Source: Polaribacter irgensii 23-P (GTDB lineage: Bacteria > Bacteroidota > Bacteroidia > Flavobacteriales > Flavobacteriaceae). Taken from it: a stretch of DNA of 64,000 bases. Both the position numbers and the translations under genes were made by a program. The DNA lies in NCBI RefSeq assembly GCF_000153225.1, contig NZ_CH724148.1:2434611-2498610 (forward strand), read 5' to 3'. This document shows positions 43,377 to 53,336 of the stretch, in pieces. The notes below the pieces were generated by a model that made no database searches, had not been told where the DNA came from, and saw only the letters and a program-made list of their open reading frames with translations. Within the stretch, counting starts at the first letter, position 1, and each line of letters starts with the position of its first letter.

Positions 43377-45821
43377 TTAGTAGGCGTCTACATCAATAAT
43401 AAACCGTATCGGTCTAAAATCTGCCACAGCGTCAAACGTATTTTTAATTTTAGTAATCTGCCTTTTCGTATTTGCTAAACTTTGTTTTGGAGGAATTTTA
43501 ATGACAATATTCTTAATGTATTGATTTCGAATTCGAGATACTACAGGCGCAGTAGGACCTAAAACATGCTCTCCAAAGGAGGAATACAAAGCTTTAAACA
43601 ACCAATTTACCCCACTATCGACTTTGATATAGTCCTTGTGTTTTAAAGTAATCTTTATAAGTCGATAATAGGGTGGATATTTATATTGCCAACGATCTTG
43701 TAGCTGTTCTTTATACATTTCTGTGTAATTTGTAGTAGCCACCTGCTGTAATATTTGATGAAATGGATTGTACGTTTGAATGGCAACATGTCCTTGCTTT
43801 TTACTTCTTCCTGCCCTTCCAGAAACTTGCACCATCATGTCGTAGCCGCGTTCGTGAGCTCTGAAATCGGGAAAATTAAGCATGGTATCTGCATTTAAAA
43901 TGCCAACCAAAGAAACATTTTCAAAGTCTAAACCTTTAGACAACATTTGGGTGCCCACTAAAACATCTATTTCTTTTGCTTCAAAAGCACCAATTATTTT
44001 TTGATAACCGTGCTTTCCTCGGGTAGTATCCAAATCCATTCTACCAATTTTAAAGTATGGAAAAAGTGCTTTCAACTCCAACTCTATCTGCTCCGTTCCA
44101 AACCCTTTGGTATCTAATGTATTGCTACCACAAGCACCACAACTATTGGGCATTGCGCGCTGATAGTTGCAATAGTGACAACGCAACTCGTTTTTAAACT
44201 TATGAAAAGTCAAAGTAACATCACAATTTGGACATTCTGGAGAGACTCCACATGTTTTACATTCTACCACAGGAGAATACCCACGTCTGTTCTGAAATAA
44301 AATCACCTGTTCTTTCAAATCTAAAGCTTCTTGAATTAAAGCCAAAAGTCTGTCTGAAAAATGGCCCTTCATTTCCTTTTTCTTAAACTTCTCCTTTACA
44401 TTAATCAACTCAATTTTTGGCAGTTGTACGTTTCCGTGGCGTCTATTCAATTCCACAAAACCATATTTATTTTGCTGCGCATTAAAATAAGTCTCTAATG
44501 AGGGTGTTGCAGAACCCAAAAGGATTTTTGCACCGTGTATTTTTGCCAAAACAATTGCCGCATCTCGGGCGTTGTAACGAGGGGCAGGGTCAAATTGTTT
44601 GTAAGATGTTTCGTGCTCTTCGTCTACTACAATTAAGCCCAAGTTAGAAAAAGGCAAGAAAACAGCAGACCTTGCTCCTAAAATAATACGTGCTTTTGGT
44701 TTGTTCTCTAAAACATTGTTCCAGACCTCTACCCGTTCATTAATTGAATATTTCGAGTGAAAAACAGAAATTTGTTCTCCAAAATAAAATTGCAAACGCA
44801 CAATAATTTGCGTGGTCAATGCAATCTCAGGCAATAAAAACAATACTTGCTTGCCTTGATCTAATACCTCTTGAATTAATTTTGTATACACCTCTGTTTT
44901 CCCTGAACTGGTAATTCCATGCAAAAGTGTTACTTCTTTTTCTTTAAACGTTTCTTTTATGTCTGCAAGTGCTTGCTCTTGAAATTCATTTAAAACTTTT
45001 AAATCGTTGGTCTCTCCTTTAAATTGTACTCTATCCGTTTGAATGTGGTAGAATTCAAAAATATCTTTGGTAACTAGCGATTTTAAAATAGTGGCGGAAA
45101 CACCCGTTCTCTCTTCTAAATCTTTTGCTTTTATTGGTTTCTTTGTTGTCAACAATTGAAAAAAACCTAAAACTGCTTCTCGTTGTTTTTTTGCATTCGA
45201 TAATTCTGCTAGTAAATTTCCTAAGGAATCATCAGATGTATAATTTTTATGAAGGCGAATATATTTTATCAGTTTTGGCTTGTACTGCTCGTAAATCTCT
45301 TCTTTAATAACGATGGCAGACTTTTTTATCAGACCATTTACAATGGGCATTACTTTCTTCTTTCCCAAAATTGAAACCACTTGATGAATGGTTAGCTGGG
45401 ATTGCTGCTGTAAGGCTTCAAAAACAAGAAATTCATCGTCTGTTAGAACAGCAGAATCTAAAAAAGCGTCATTTTTGAAGATAACGGTTTCACTTTCAAG
45501 TAGAAATGCAGAAGGTAATGAAGCCCTATACACCTCTCCTAATGCACACATATAATAGTTCGAAATCCATTGCCAGTGCTCTAATTGACGTGCAGTTACC
45601 AATGGCTTTTCATCTAAAATTTGATGAATTTCCTTAGCTTCATATAAAGTAGGCGCATTGGTGTGAATATTAAGAACCAAACCTGTGTACATTTTAGACT
45701 TTCCAAAAGAAACTGCCACACGCATTCCTTTTTGTAGGAAATTAGCTTCTTCTTCAGATACAGCATACGTAAAAGTATGCTGAATTGGAATGGGCAATAT
45801 GAGGTCTATAAAATGTGACAA
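43377..45821 (-). CDS. priA: Primosomal replication protein N' (replication restart helicase PriA)
   Basis: PriA restarts stalled replication forks by loading the replicative helicase. The 814-residue length is normal. Visible features are the N-terminal 3'-DNA-binding domain, Walker A GITSSGKTEVY, the DEEHE Walker B motif, eight cysteines of two zinc sites (CKTCGVSPECPNC and CHYCNY...CGACGSN) and the helicase motifs MLSKGLDF and SGRAGR. The start codon appears to be TTG at 45821 (MSHFIDLILPIP); I see no in-frame ATG upstream. No operon partner is evident. Confidence 0.95.
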   Translation of the reverse strand: MSHFIDLILPIPIQHTFTYAVSEEEANFLQKGMRVAVSFGKSKMYTGLVLNIHTNAPTLYEAKEIHQILDEKPLVTARQLEHWQWISNYYMCALGEVYRASLPSAFLLESETVIFKNDAFLDSAVLTDDEFLVFEALQQQSQLTIHQVVSILGKKKVMPIVNGLIKKSAIVIKEEIYEQYKPKLIKYIRLHKNYTSDDSLGNLLAELSNAKKQREAVLGFFQLLTTKKPIKAKDLEERTGVSATILKSLVTKDIFEFYHIQTDRVQFKGETNDLKVLNEFQEQALADIKETFKEKEVTLLHGITSSGKTEVYTKLIQEVLDQGKQVLFLLPEIALTTQIIVRLQFYFGEQISVFHSKYSINERVEVWNNVLENKPKARIILGARSAVFLPFSNLGLIVVDEEHETSYKQFDPAPRYNARDAAIVLAKIHGAKILLGSATPSLETYFNAQQNKYGFVELNRRHGNVQLPKIELINVKEKFKKKEMKGHFSDRLLALIQEALDLKEQVILFQNRRGYSPVVECKTCGVSPECPNCDVTLTFHKFKNELRCHYCNYQRAMPNSCGACGSNTLDTKGFGTEQIELELKALFPYFKIGRMDLDTTRGKHGYQKIIGAFEAKEIDVLVGTQMLSKGLDFENVSLVGILNADTMLNFPDFRAHERGYDMMVQVSGRAGRSKKQGHVAIQTYNPFHQILQQVATTNYTEMYKEQLQDRWQYKYPPYYRLIKITLKHKDYIKVDSGVNWLFKALYSSFGEHVLGPTAPVVSRIRNQYIKNIVIKIPPKQSLANTKRQITKIKNTFDAVADFRPIRFIIDVDAY

Positions 45822-46197
45822 ATAAGTGACTTTTAATTAGGGATGATTCTCAAAGTAGCATTAAGGCACTTTTTAAATATTTAAGTACTTTATGTATACT
45901 TCGTTCCGTACACTATAAAAACCAAAATTACATAAATTTAAAATCAATATGAAGCTATTTTTCGAAGAGACTGTCTCAAGGGCTTCGCATGATCAAAAAG
46001 CGATTTTTTTTTCAACACGAAAGAAATGCACAATTAAAACTGTAATGTTTTTCTTTTTCAAATTGCGATTGAAGACCGCTATTTTTAATTGCAATCAGCA
46101 CTAGTAATCTAATAATAATTTTAAGAAAGATTGCAGAGAACCATAAACAAAAATGAACAAGACCACTTTAGTCACTGTCCAAAACTTTTTCTTAAAA
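45822..46197. other. Gene-free interval between priA and the THUMP methyltransferase
   Basis: 376 bases, AT-rich, without a coding frame I could support. It should hold the priA promoter. An 11-base palindrome GAGACTGTCTC lies at 45967-45977; such sequences can be ends of insertion elements, but I saw no transposase. Confidence 0.45.
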
Positions 46198-47415
46198 TTA
46201 TGCGTCTAATTCTAAATCACTATTTGTATCAGAAACCTGATTCGTGTCTGCATCTTCTTTCGATTCTTTAAACTTACGCGTACCTTCATACAAATCATAT
46301 CGTACAAACTTACAGTCTAAATCTGCGTTTTTCAATGCGATTCGTCTAGAAGTTCTCAAACCAACAGCCTTTAAAGCGTCGGTATCCGAAGTAATTAACC
46401 ACGCTGTAGAACCTGGATAGTTGTTTTTTAAGGTATCTCCTATTTTCTTGTAAAACTCTTCTGTATCAATATTTAAACGCTCACCATAAGGCGGGTTAAA
46501 CAAAATCGTAGTATTTCCAAAGACTTCTTTTTTAGAATTAAAAAAATTGATGTGGTGTACGCCAATAAACTCATCTAAGTTTGCGTTTTCTACATTTGCA
46601 ATTGCTTTTTGAACTGCCGAAGGTGCTTTGTCAAATCCCATAATCTTAAAATGAGAAGAGCGAATTTTTTTCAATAAAGACTCTTGAATGATAAAGTACA
46701 ATTCTTCATCGTAATCTTTCCATTGTTCAAAAGCAAACAACTTTCTATTGATATTGGCTGGAATATTATTCGCAATCATAGCGGCTTCAATTAAAATAGT
46801 ACCAGAGCCACACATAGGATCAATAAAATTTTCCTCACCAGTATATCCAGACAAAAGAACCATACCGGCAGCTAACACCTCATTTATAGGTGCAATATTT
46901 GTAGCGGTTCTATATCCTCTTTTATGAAGAGAATCCCCAGAAGAGTCTAAAGAAACTGTCAACCAATCCTTTTGAATGTGAATGTGAATCTTCACGTCTG
47001 GATACTTTAAATCTACATTTGGTCTTTTGCTGTACTTGTGACGAAAATAATCCGCAATCGCATCTTTGGATTTTAAGGAAATATAATGCGAATTTGTGGT
47101 GAAATTCTTTGAGTTTACAACTGCACCAATGGCAAAAGTCCCCTCTATCTCTAAATAATTTTCCCACTTAATTTTCTGAATGGCATCATATAAATCCTCT
47201 TCATCGTAAATTTTACAGACTTTTATAGGCTTTAAAATGCGTACAGCAGTCCTTAAGGCAATATTTGCTTTGTACATGAAACCTTTATCACCCCTAAAAG
47301 AAACGCTTCTGACGGCCTCTTTTACATCCTGTGCTCCTAAATTTTTCAACTCTTCTGCCAAGACCCCTTCTAAACCAAAAAGAGTGGTTGCCGTCATTTT
47401 AAAATCTTTGTCCAT
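46198..47415 (-). CDS. THUMP-domain class I RNA methyltransferase (RlmL/YpsC-like)
   Basis: A 405-residue protein with an N-terminal THUMP RNA-binding domain (about 45-155) and a Rossmann methyltransferase domain (about 165-385). Motif I is near FIDPMCGSGTILIEAA and motif IV is FNPPYGERL, the N-methyltransferase form used on guanine. The family includes RlmL, which makes m2G2445 in 23S rRNA. The tail after 385 is acidic and unconserved. A TATTTTTG -7 box lies 17 bases before the ATG. The gene is divergent from the SAM methyltransferase at 47639. Confidence 0.88.
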   Translation of the reverse strand: MDKDFKMTATTLFGLEGVLAEELKNLGAQDVKEAVRSVSFRGDKGFMYKANIALRTAVRILKPIKVCKIYDEEDLYDAIQKIKWENYLEIEGTFAIGAVVNSKNFTTNSHYISLKSKDAIADYFRHKYSKRPNVDLKYPDVKIHIHIQKDWLTVSLDSSGDSLHKRGYRTATNIAPINEVLAAGMVLLSGYTGEENFIDPMCGSGTILIEAAMIANNIPANINRKLFAFEQWKDYDEELYFIIQESLLKKIRSSHFKIMGFDKAPSAVQKAIANVENANLDEFIGVHHINFFNSKKEVFGNTTILFNPPYGERLNIDTEEFYKKIGDTLKNNYPGSTAWLITSDTDALKAVGLRTSRRIALKNADLDCKFVRYDLYEGTRKFKESKEDADTNQVSDTNSDLELDA

Positions 47416-47432
47416 ACTTGTAAAATTATCCG

Positions 47433-47440
47433 CAAAAATA
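47433..47440 (-). promoter_or_regulatory. -7 box TATTTTTG of the THUMP methyltransferase gene
   Basis: TATTTTTG matches TAnnTTTG 17 bases before the ATG. No TTTG was found at -33. Confidence 0.35.
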
Positions 47441-47614
47441 CGTTTTATTGTTTGAATGATCTCGCTAGCATCCCAAAGTTTTGCCTAAAAAATAATACGT
47501 CAATTGGGTGCTTATTTAACCGGTTGTCAGAACTGCAACTGCTACTTGGTTTAAGCCATGCCCAAAATGTTTATACTTTCTCAAAATTTCACTTTACAAA
47601 AGAGAAGATTTCGT

Positions 47615-47622
47615 TACTTTTG
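47615..47622 (+). promoter_or_regulatory. -7 box TACTTTTG before the SAM methyltransferase gene
   Basis: TACTTTTG matches TAnnTTTG and ends 16 bases before the ATG at 47639. Its position argues against the in-frame start at 47558. Confidence 0.4.
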
Positions 47623-47638
47623 CCGACTCAAAAGGCTT

Positions 47639-48364
47639 ATGAAAACAAAAGATTGGTTTACAGATTGGTTTGATACTTCCTATTATCATATTCTTTACAA
47701 AGAACGAAATGATTCTGAAGCACAGGTATTTATGAAAAACGTAACTGAACTTCTCTGTCTCAGTAAAGCAAACCATGTTTTAGATTTACCCTGCGGCAAA
47801 GGCCGACATGCTGTGTTTTTAAACTCCTTAGGGTACCGTGTTACCGGAAAAGATCTGTCAAAAAATAGTATTAAAGCAGCAAAACCGTTTGAAAATGATA
47901 CTTTAAATTTTGAGGTGCATGACATGCGAAAGCCTCTAAAGAGGAAGTACGATGCTATTTTTAACCTTTTTACAAGCTTTGGATACTTTGAAGAGGATAG
48001 AGAAGATCTTTTAATTTTAGAACACATTAAAAAAGGCTTGAAGCCCAACGGCTTTTTCGTTTTTGATTTTTTAAATGCAATTGTAGTAAAAGCCAATTTA
48101 GTTTCAAAAGAAATAAAAAATGTAGAGGGCATAACTTTTCACATCACAAGAGAAATTATCAATGGCTTTATTATTAAAAATATTTCATTTTTTGCAGAAG
48201 GCAAAGAACATACATACACAGAGCGTGTGAAATATTTAGACATAGAAAAAATGACATATTATCTCAACAAAGTAGGCTTCACGATTATACACACTTTTGG
48301 AGATTATCAATTAAATTCTTTTAACCCTGAACATTCTAATCGGTTAATACTCGTTGCAAAATGA
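47639..48364 (+). CDS. Class I SAM-dependent methyltransferase
   Basis: A 241-residue methyltransferase from the ATG at 47639 (MKTKDWFTDWFDTSYYHILY). Motif I is VLDLPCGKGRHAVFLNSLGY and the acidic loop follows (VTGKDLSKNSI). An upstream in-frame start would add 27 residues that overlap the -7 box. The substrate is not evident. It overlaps the ZIP transporter gene by 4 bases (ATGA), so the two are cotranscribed. Confidence 0.85.
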   Translation: MKTKDWFTDWFDTSYYHILYKERNDSEAQVFMKNVTELLCLSKANHVLDLPCGKGRHAVFLNSLGYRVTGKDLSKNSIKAAKPFENDTLNFEVHDMRKPLKRKYDAIFNLFTSFGYFEEDREDLLILEHIKKGLKPNGFFVFDFLNAIVVKANLVSKEIKNVEGITFHITREIINGFIIKNISFFAEGKEHTYTERVKYLDIEKMTYYLNKVGFTIIHTFGDYQLNSFNPEHSNRLILVAK

Positions 48365-49038
48365 ATTACATCTTACTAATAGCCTCGGTGCTTTTTGGTG
48401 CATTACTAGTTTATATTATAAAGCCAAGTAATAAAAAAGTACGGCTATTGCTAGCCTTTAGTGGAGCATATCTTCTTTCTGTAACCATTTTACATCTGTT
48501 ACCAGAAGTATATACCACATCTTCAGATTATAAAAAAGTGGGTATTTTTATTTTAATTGGAATTATTTTGCAGTCTGTACTCGAATCTTTTTCTAAAGGA
48601 GCAGAACACGGTCACATTCACATTCATGCCGACGGAACAAAATTCCCAACCTTACTTTTTGTAAGTTTATGTTTGCATGCTTTTTCGGAAGGACTCCCAA
48701 TTCACAATGGAAAAACCAATTTATTATGGGCGATTTTAGTTCATAAAGTTCCGATAGCCATTGTGTTAACTACATTTTTAATACAAACAAAATATTCTAA
48801 AAAAATAATTTACAGTTTTTTAATTTTCTTTGGACTCATGAGTCCACTCGGAGTTTTGGTTGGAAATAAAGTTGCTTTTTTCACGAATTATTATTCAGAA
48901 ATCACAGCGCTTATTATTGGTGTATTCTTGCACATTTCTACCATTATTCTTTTTGAAAGTTCAGAAAACCACAAGTTTAATCTCCAGAAATTTACCGCTA
49001 TTCTTTTAGGGATACTGCTCACTATTTTCACCTTATAA
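48361..49038 (+). CDS. ZIP-family divalent metal transporter
   Basis: A 225-residue membrane protein with about seven to eight hydrophobic spans. A histidine-rich cytoplasmic loop (EHGHIHIHADG) and the motifs HLLPEVY, HAFSEGLPIHNG and HKVPIAIVL in successive spans mark the ZIP family, which imports zinc, iron or manganese. The second metal-site motif HKVPIA is shorter than the usual HEhPHE, so specificity is uncertain. It is translationally coupled to the upstream methyltransferase. Confidence 0.85.
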   Translation: MNYILLIASVLFGALLVYIIKPSNKKVRLLLAFSGAYLLSVTILHLLPEVYTTSSDYKKVGIFILIGIILQSVLESFSKGAEHGHIHIHADGTKFPTLLFVSLCLHAFSEGLPIHNGKTNLLWAILVHKVPIAIVLTTFLIQTKYSKKIIYSFLIFFGLMSPLGVLVGNKVAFFTNYYSEITALIIGVFLHISTIILFESSENHKFNLQKFTAILLGILLTIFTL

Positions 49039-49219
49039 TGTATTAAGATCCGTAAAAAACAATTAAAAGAGGTTTCAAAAAAAGCTGTATGATTGCAACG
49101 ATTTGTCCCAAAAAAGAAAGTATGATCGTAAAGAATAATTATACTGGATTGTGCTTAAATAAAACTCAAAAGAATGAAAATAATTTAATTTAGATTAATA
49201 AAATTCCCACAAAAATATT

Positions 49220-51403
49220 TTAATTCGCTACTTCGTTTATAAACTTAATGCGCATTAAACGCAGTTCATCCTCGTCATAATCTCCATCAAATTCGTCTAA
49301 GGCGTCTTGAATTTTATCTGATTCAGCTTCCATAAAGTATTCATGGATTTCCTCCTGCTGTTCTTCATCTAAAAGATCATCTAAAGCATAATTAATATCT
49401 AATTTTGTTCCTGAAAATATAATCGCTTCCATTTCCTTAATAAGATCTTTTATCTCCAGACCTTTAGACTTGGCAATATCTTCTAGTGATAATTTTCTAT
49501 CTGTATTTTGAATGATGTATAATTTCAATCCTGAATTTGTTCCTGTACTCTTAACAATTAAGTCGTCAGGTCTTAAAACCTCGTTATCTTGCACGTAATC
49601 ATTAATCACCTTCACAAAATCTTTTCCAAATTTGCGAGCTTTTCCCTCTCCAACCCCGTGAACTGTTGACAATTCTTCTAGATTTATTGGAAATTTCAAC
49701 GCCATGTCATTCAACGATGGATCCTGAAAAACAGCAAAAGGAGGTACTCCTTGTTTCAAAGCTACTTTTTTCCGAAGATTTTTTAATAACTGAACTAATT
49801 TAACATCTAAGACCGCTCCCGAAGACTTTGCGTTGATAATAATTGCATTGTCATTTTCCTCTGAATAGGAATGATCTTCCGTCATCAGAAAAGAGGTTGG
49901 ATTTTCCATATACCCATTTCCTAACGCTGTTAATTTAACAACTCCGTATTGTTCAATCTCTTTTTTGATAAAATGAACAACTAAAACCTGTCGAATTAAC
50001 GCCATCCAATAAGCCGCAGATCGATCTTTACCACTCCCGAAAAAAGGTTGCAAATGCGTTCTGTGAGAAGTTAATAAAGCATTTTCTTTACCTATTAAGG
50101 TGTTGACAACTTCTTTAGACTTGTATTTTTGCAATGTTTGTTTTACAATCGACAGCAATTTCACAACATCGTCTTTTGCTTCATGCTTTTTCTTTGGATT
50201 TCTTGAATTGTCATCCATGTTCGCACCAGCTCCGTTCACTTCATCAAAATCTTCGCCAAAATAGTGCAATAAGTATTTACGCCTATTCATAGAAGTTTCT
50301 GCATAGCCAACGACTTCCTGCAGTAATGCATGTCCAATCTCCTGTTCTGCAACGGGCTTGCTAGACATAAACTTTTCGAGCTTCTCAATATCTTTATATG
50401 CATAAAAAGCCAAACAATAACCTTCGCCGTCGTCTCGTCCCGCCCTTCCTGTTTCTTGGTAATAGCTTTCTAAACTTTTAGGAATGTCGTGATGAATCAC
50501 AAAACGAACGTCAGGTTTGTCTATCCCCATCCCAAATGCAATCGTTGCAACCACAATGTCACAGTCTTCCATCAGAAACATATCTTGATGTCTCACCCTA
50601 GTTTTCGCATCTAAACCCGCATGGTAAGGAACTGCATTCAATCCATTTACTTGCAAAATCTGAGCAACTTCTTCTACTTTCTTTCTGCTCAAACAATAAA
50701 TAATGCCTGATTTGCCTACCCGCTGTTTTACAAAACGAATGATATCTTTTTCTACTTCTTTGGTTTTAGGCCGTATCTCATAAAACAAATTGGCCCTATT
50801 AAAAGAAGCCTTAAATCTATTTGCATCGGTAATTCCTAACGTTTTTAAGATATCTTCTTGTACTTTTTCCGTGGCAGTGGCTGTCAAACAAATAACGGGA
50901 ACATCGTCTATAGCCTTAATAATATGCTTTAAGTTTCTATATTCTGGTCTAAAATCATGACCCCATTCAGAGATGCAGTGTGCCTCATCGATCGCTACAA
51001 AAGAAATTTTTTGTGTTCTCAAGAAAGCCACATATTCTTCTTTAATTAAAGATTCTGGTGCAACGTATAAAAGCTTTGTAATGCCAGACGCGATATCTTC
51101 TTTAACTTGAGCAATTTCCGTTTTATTTAAAGAAGAATTTAAAACATGTGCTACCCCGTTGTGTTCAGAAATACCTCGAATGGCGTCCACCTGGTTTTTC
51201 ATCAAGGCAATTAATGGCGAAACCACGATGGCTGTACCCTCTTGCATTAATGCTGGTAATTGATAACAAAGAGATTTACCCCCTCCGGTTGGCATGATAA
51301 CAAAAGTATTATTTCTGTTTACGATGCTCTTGATTACTTGCTCCTGTAATCCTTTGAATTCATTAAATCCAAAGAACTTTTTTAGAGGACTGTGTAAATC
51401 CAT
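49220..51403 (-). CDS. recQ: ATP-dependent DNA helicase RecQ
   Basis: A 727-residue RecQ helicase acting in recombination and fork repair. It has Walker A (MPTGGGKSLCYQLPA), the DEAHCISEWGHDFRPEY motif, the helicase C domain (GTGIGLP-like positions GFGMGIDKPDVRFVIH and QETGRAGRDDG), a winged-helix RQC region, an HRDC domain (about 530-605) and an acidic C-terminal tail. The zinc-binding subdomain has no cysteines: NRRKYLLHYFGE replaces CRR...YFGE and the CGNCDNC part reads NGAGANMDDN. The gene is divergent from kdsD. Confidence 0.94.
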   Translation of the reverse strand: MDLHSPLKKFFGFNEFKGLQEQVIKSIVNRNNTFVIMPTGGGKSLCYQLPALMQEGTAIVVSPLIALMKNQVDAIRGISEHNGVAHVLNSSLNKTEIAQVKEDIASGITKLLYVAPESLIKEEYVAFLRTQKISFVAIDEAHCISEWGHDFRPEYRNLKHIIKAIDDVPVICLTATATEKVQEDILKTLGITDANRFKASFNRANLFYEIRPKTKEVEKDIIRFVKQRVGKSGIIYCLSRKKVEEVAQILQVNGLNAVPYHAGLDAKTRVRHQDMFLMEDCDIVVATIAFGMGIDKPDVRFVIHHDIPKSLESYYQETGRAGRDDGEGYCLAFYAYKDIEKLEKFMSSKPVAEQEIGHALLQEVVGYAETSMNRRKYLLHYFGEDFDEVNGAGANMDDNSRNPKKKHEAKDDVVKLLSIVKQTLQKYKSKEVVNTLIGKENALLTSHRTHLQPFFGSGKDRSAAYWMALIRQVLVVHFIKKEIEQYGVVKLTALGNGYMENPTSFLMTEDHSYSEENDNAIIINAKSSGAVLDVKLVQLLKNLRKKVALKQGVPPFAVFQDPSLNDMALKFPINLEELSTVHGVGEGKARKFGKDFVKVINDYVQDNEVLRPDDLIVKSTGTNSGLKLYIIQNTDRKLSLEDIAKSKGLEIKDLIKEMEAIIFSGTKLDINYALDDLLDEEQQEEIHEYFMEAESDKIQDALDEFDGDYDEDELRLMRIKFINEVAN

Positions 51404-51454
51404 TTCTACATTATTCGTTTAACATTAAAATCTATTGACAAACCTACTATATAG

Positions 51455-51485
51455 TTTGTTGAAACTATTTTTTGTAGTAAATTTG
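51455..51485 (+). promoter_or_regulatory. kdsD: Promoter of kdsD (TTTG-N19-TAAATTTG)
   Basis: TTTG at 51455-51458 and TAAATTTG at 51478-51485 with a 19-base spacer is a complete match to the Bacteroidota sigma-A promoter. It gives a leader of about 50 bases to the TTG start at 51541. Confidence 0.65.
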
Positions 51486-51540
51486 CTTATTTCCCAACAT
51501 AAAGATATAACTTTTTTTTATTCTGATAAACACTTAACCA

Positions 51541-52509
51541 TTGAAAGAATCAAGCTCCATTTTACAAACTGCAAAGGAAACTATTTTATTAGAAAGCGTT
51601 GCTATTGCACACTTAGCAAGCTTATTAGATGAAAACTTTGAAAATGCGGTGAACTTTATTTTAAATTCCAATGGAAGAGTAATTGTTACGGGTATTGGAA
51701 AAAGCGCAAATATTGCCACCAAAATAGTTGCAACCTTTAATTCGACCGGAACACCTGCTATTTTTATGCACGCCGCAGATGCCATTCATGGAGATTTGGG
51801 AAATGTGCAGGAAAACGATGTTGTCATTTGTTTGTCAAAAAGTGGCAATACTCCAGAAATTAAAGTCTTGGTTCCTCTGATAAAAAATTATGGCAATAAA
51901 ATAATTGCAATCACAGGAAACATCCACTCTTTCCTTGGAAAAAATGCAGATTTCCCACTAAACACTTTTGTAGAGAAAGAAGCATGCTCAAATAATTTAG
52001 CTCCTACATCGAGCACTACCGCGCAACTTGTAATGGGAGACGCCTTAGCAGTTTGCCTGCAAGATTTAAGAGGTTTTTCTAGTAAAGACTTTGCAAAATA
52101 CCATCCTGGAGGTGCTTTGGGTAAGAAATTGTATTTGAGAGTTTCTGACTTAACAAAAAACAACCAAGTTCCTCAGGTTCAATTAGAAAGCTCTATCGCT
52201 GAAGTAATTGTAGAAATTTCGGAAAAAAGATTAGGAGTTACAGCGGTGTTAAAAAACACTGAATTAGTAGGCATTATTACCGATGGTGATATTCGACGTA
52301 TGCTCAGTAAAACTTCAGAGATTAAAAACATTACAGCGCAAGATATTATGGGTACAAACCCAAAGACAATATCCCAAAACGCAATGGCCATAGAAGCGCT
52401 AGAGAAATTAGAAAGTGACAGTATTACTCAAATTTTAGTAGTAGATGCAAATCATACATACATTGGTGTTGTTCATTTGCATGACTTAATCAAAGAAGGT
52501 ATTTTTTAA
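51541..52509 (+). CDS. kdsD: Arabinose-5-phosphate isomerase (KpsF/GutQ family, SIS + CBS)
   Basis: The enzyme converts ribulose 5-phosphate to arabinose 5-phosphate, the first step towards Kdo for lipopolysaccharide. The 322 residues hold an SIS domain (about 30-185; GRVIVTGIGKSANIATKIVATFNSTG, CLSKSGNTPE) and two CBS domains (about 205-320). The start codon is TTG at 51541; the context and length fit the family. A strong promoter precedes it. tatC starts in its stop codon. Its presence with lptB and the lipid A genes fits an envelope role. Confidence 0.92.
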   Translation: MKESSSILQTAKETILLESVAIAHLASLLDENFENAVNFILNSNGRVIVTGIGKSANIATKIVATFNSTGTPAIFMHAADAIHGDLGNVQENDVVICLSKSGNTPEIKVLVPLIKNYGNKIIAITGNIHSFLGKNADFPLNTFVEKEACSNNLAPTSSTTAQLVMGDALAVCLQDLRGFSSKDFAKYHPGGALGKKLYLRVSDLTKNNQVPQVQLESSIAEVIVEISEKRLGVTAVLKNTELVGIITDGDIRRMLSKTSEIKNITAQDIMGTNPKTISQNAMAIEALEKLESDSITQILVVDANHTYIGVVHLHDLIKEGIF

Positions 52510-53336
52510 TGGCAAAAAAAGAAAAAGACATGTCCTTTTTAGGGCATTTAGAAGAATTAAGATGGCATTTGGTGCGAAGTGCCTCTGCGATTTTTATTAT
52601 CGGAATTGTACTTTTTATATTTCAAAAAGAAGTCTACGAGCATTTTTTGTTAGCACATCGAAAATCAGACTTTATCACGTATGAAATATTTTGTGAATTT
52701 TTTAGTTTTTTCAGCTTCGATAGTACCTTTTGTAATGTCTCTTTTACTAATAATTTAATTAGTTTAAAGCCTACACAACAATTAATGAATGCCCTATGGT
52801 CTTCCTTCATACTGGGAATTATTTTATCATTTCCATACTTGTTATGGGAACTTTGGCGTTTTATTTCTCCAGGTTTAACAAAAAATGAAGTAAGACACTC
52901 AAAAGGATTTATTTTTATTGCCTCTTTTTTATTTTTCTGTGGAATCGCTTTTAGTTTTTACGTAATTGCACCCATATCCATTCATTTCTTATACAATTAT
53001 CAAATTTCTGAATTAATACAAAATAATTTCACTCTAGATTCTCATATAAGTTTGGTAACGAATATGCTTCTTGGAGTCTCTATACTTTTTGAATTGCCGG
53101 TACTCATTTATTTTTTAACGAAAATTGGACTGGTAACTCCTGAGTTTTTAAGGAAATACAGAAAACATGCACTTGTAGTTGTATTAATTTTAGCAGCAAT
53201 TATTACACCTCCAGACATTGCAAGTCAAGTTATTGTCGCAATACCAATACTAATCTTGTATGAGATTAGTATTAAAGTTTCAAAAATAGTGATCAAAAAA
53301 CAACAAAAAAATGCACAAAAAAGTCCAAGAGTTTAA
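52509..53336 (+). CDS. tatC: Sec-independent protein translocase TatC
   Basis: TatC is the substrate receptor of the twin-arginine translocase, which exports folded proteins. The 275-residue protein has six membrane spans and the family motifs MSFLGHLEELRWHLVRS at the N-terminus and FPYLLWELWRFISPGLT in the middle. The first extracytoplasmic loop (about 45-90) is longer than in E. coli, as in other Bacteroidota. It overlaps kdsD by one base and the next gene by 26 bases. TatA is not in the window. Confidence 0.95.
   Translation: MAKKEKDMSFLGHLEELRWHLVRSASAIFIIGIVLFIFQKEVYEHFLLAHRKSDFITYEIFCEFFSFFSFDSTFCNVSFTNNLISLKPTQQLMNALWSSFILGIILSFPYLLWELWRFISPGLTKNEVRHSKGFIFIASFLFFCGIAFSFYVIAPISIHFLYNYQISELIQNNFTLDSHISLVTNMLLGVSILFELPVLIYFLTKIGLVTPEFLRKYRKHALVVVLILAAIITPPDIASQVIVAIPILILYEISIKVSKIVIKKQQKNAQKSPRV

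Noticed and set aside
45967..45977. GAGACTGTCTC palindrome as an insertion-sequence end.
   Set aside because: No transposase or matching second end is present in the interval.
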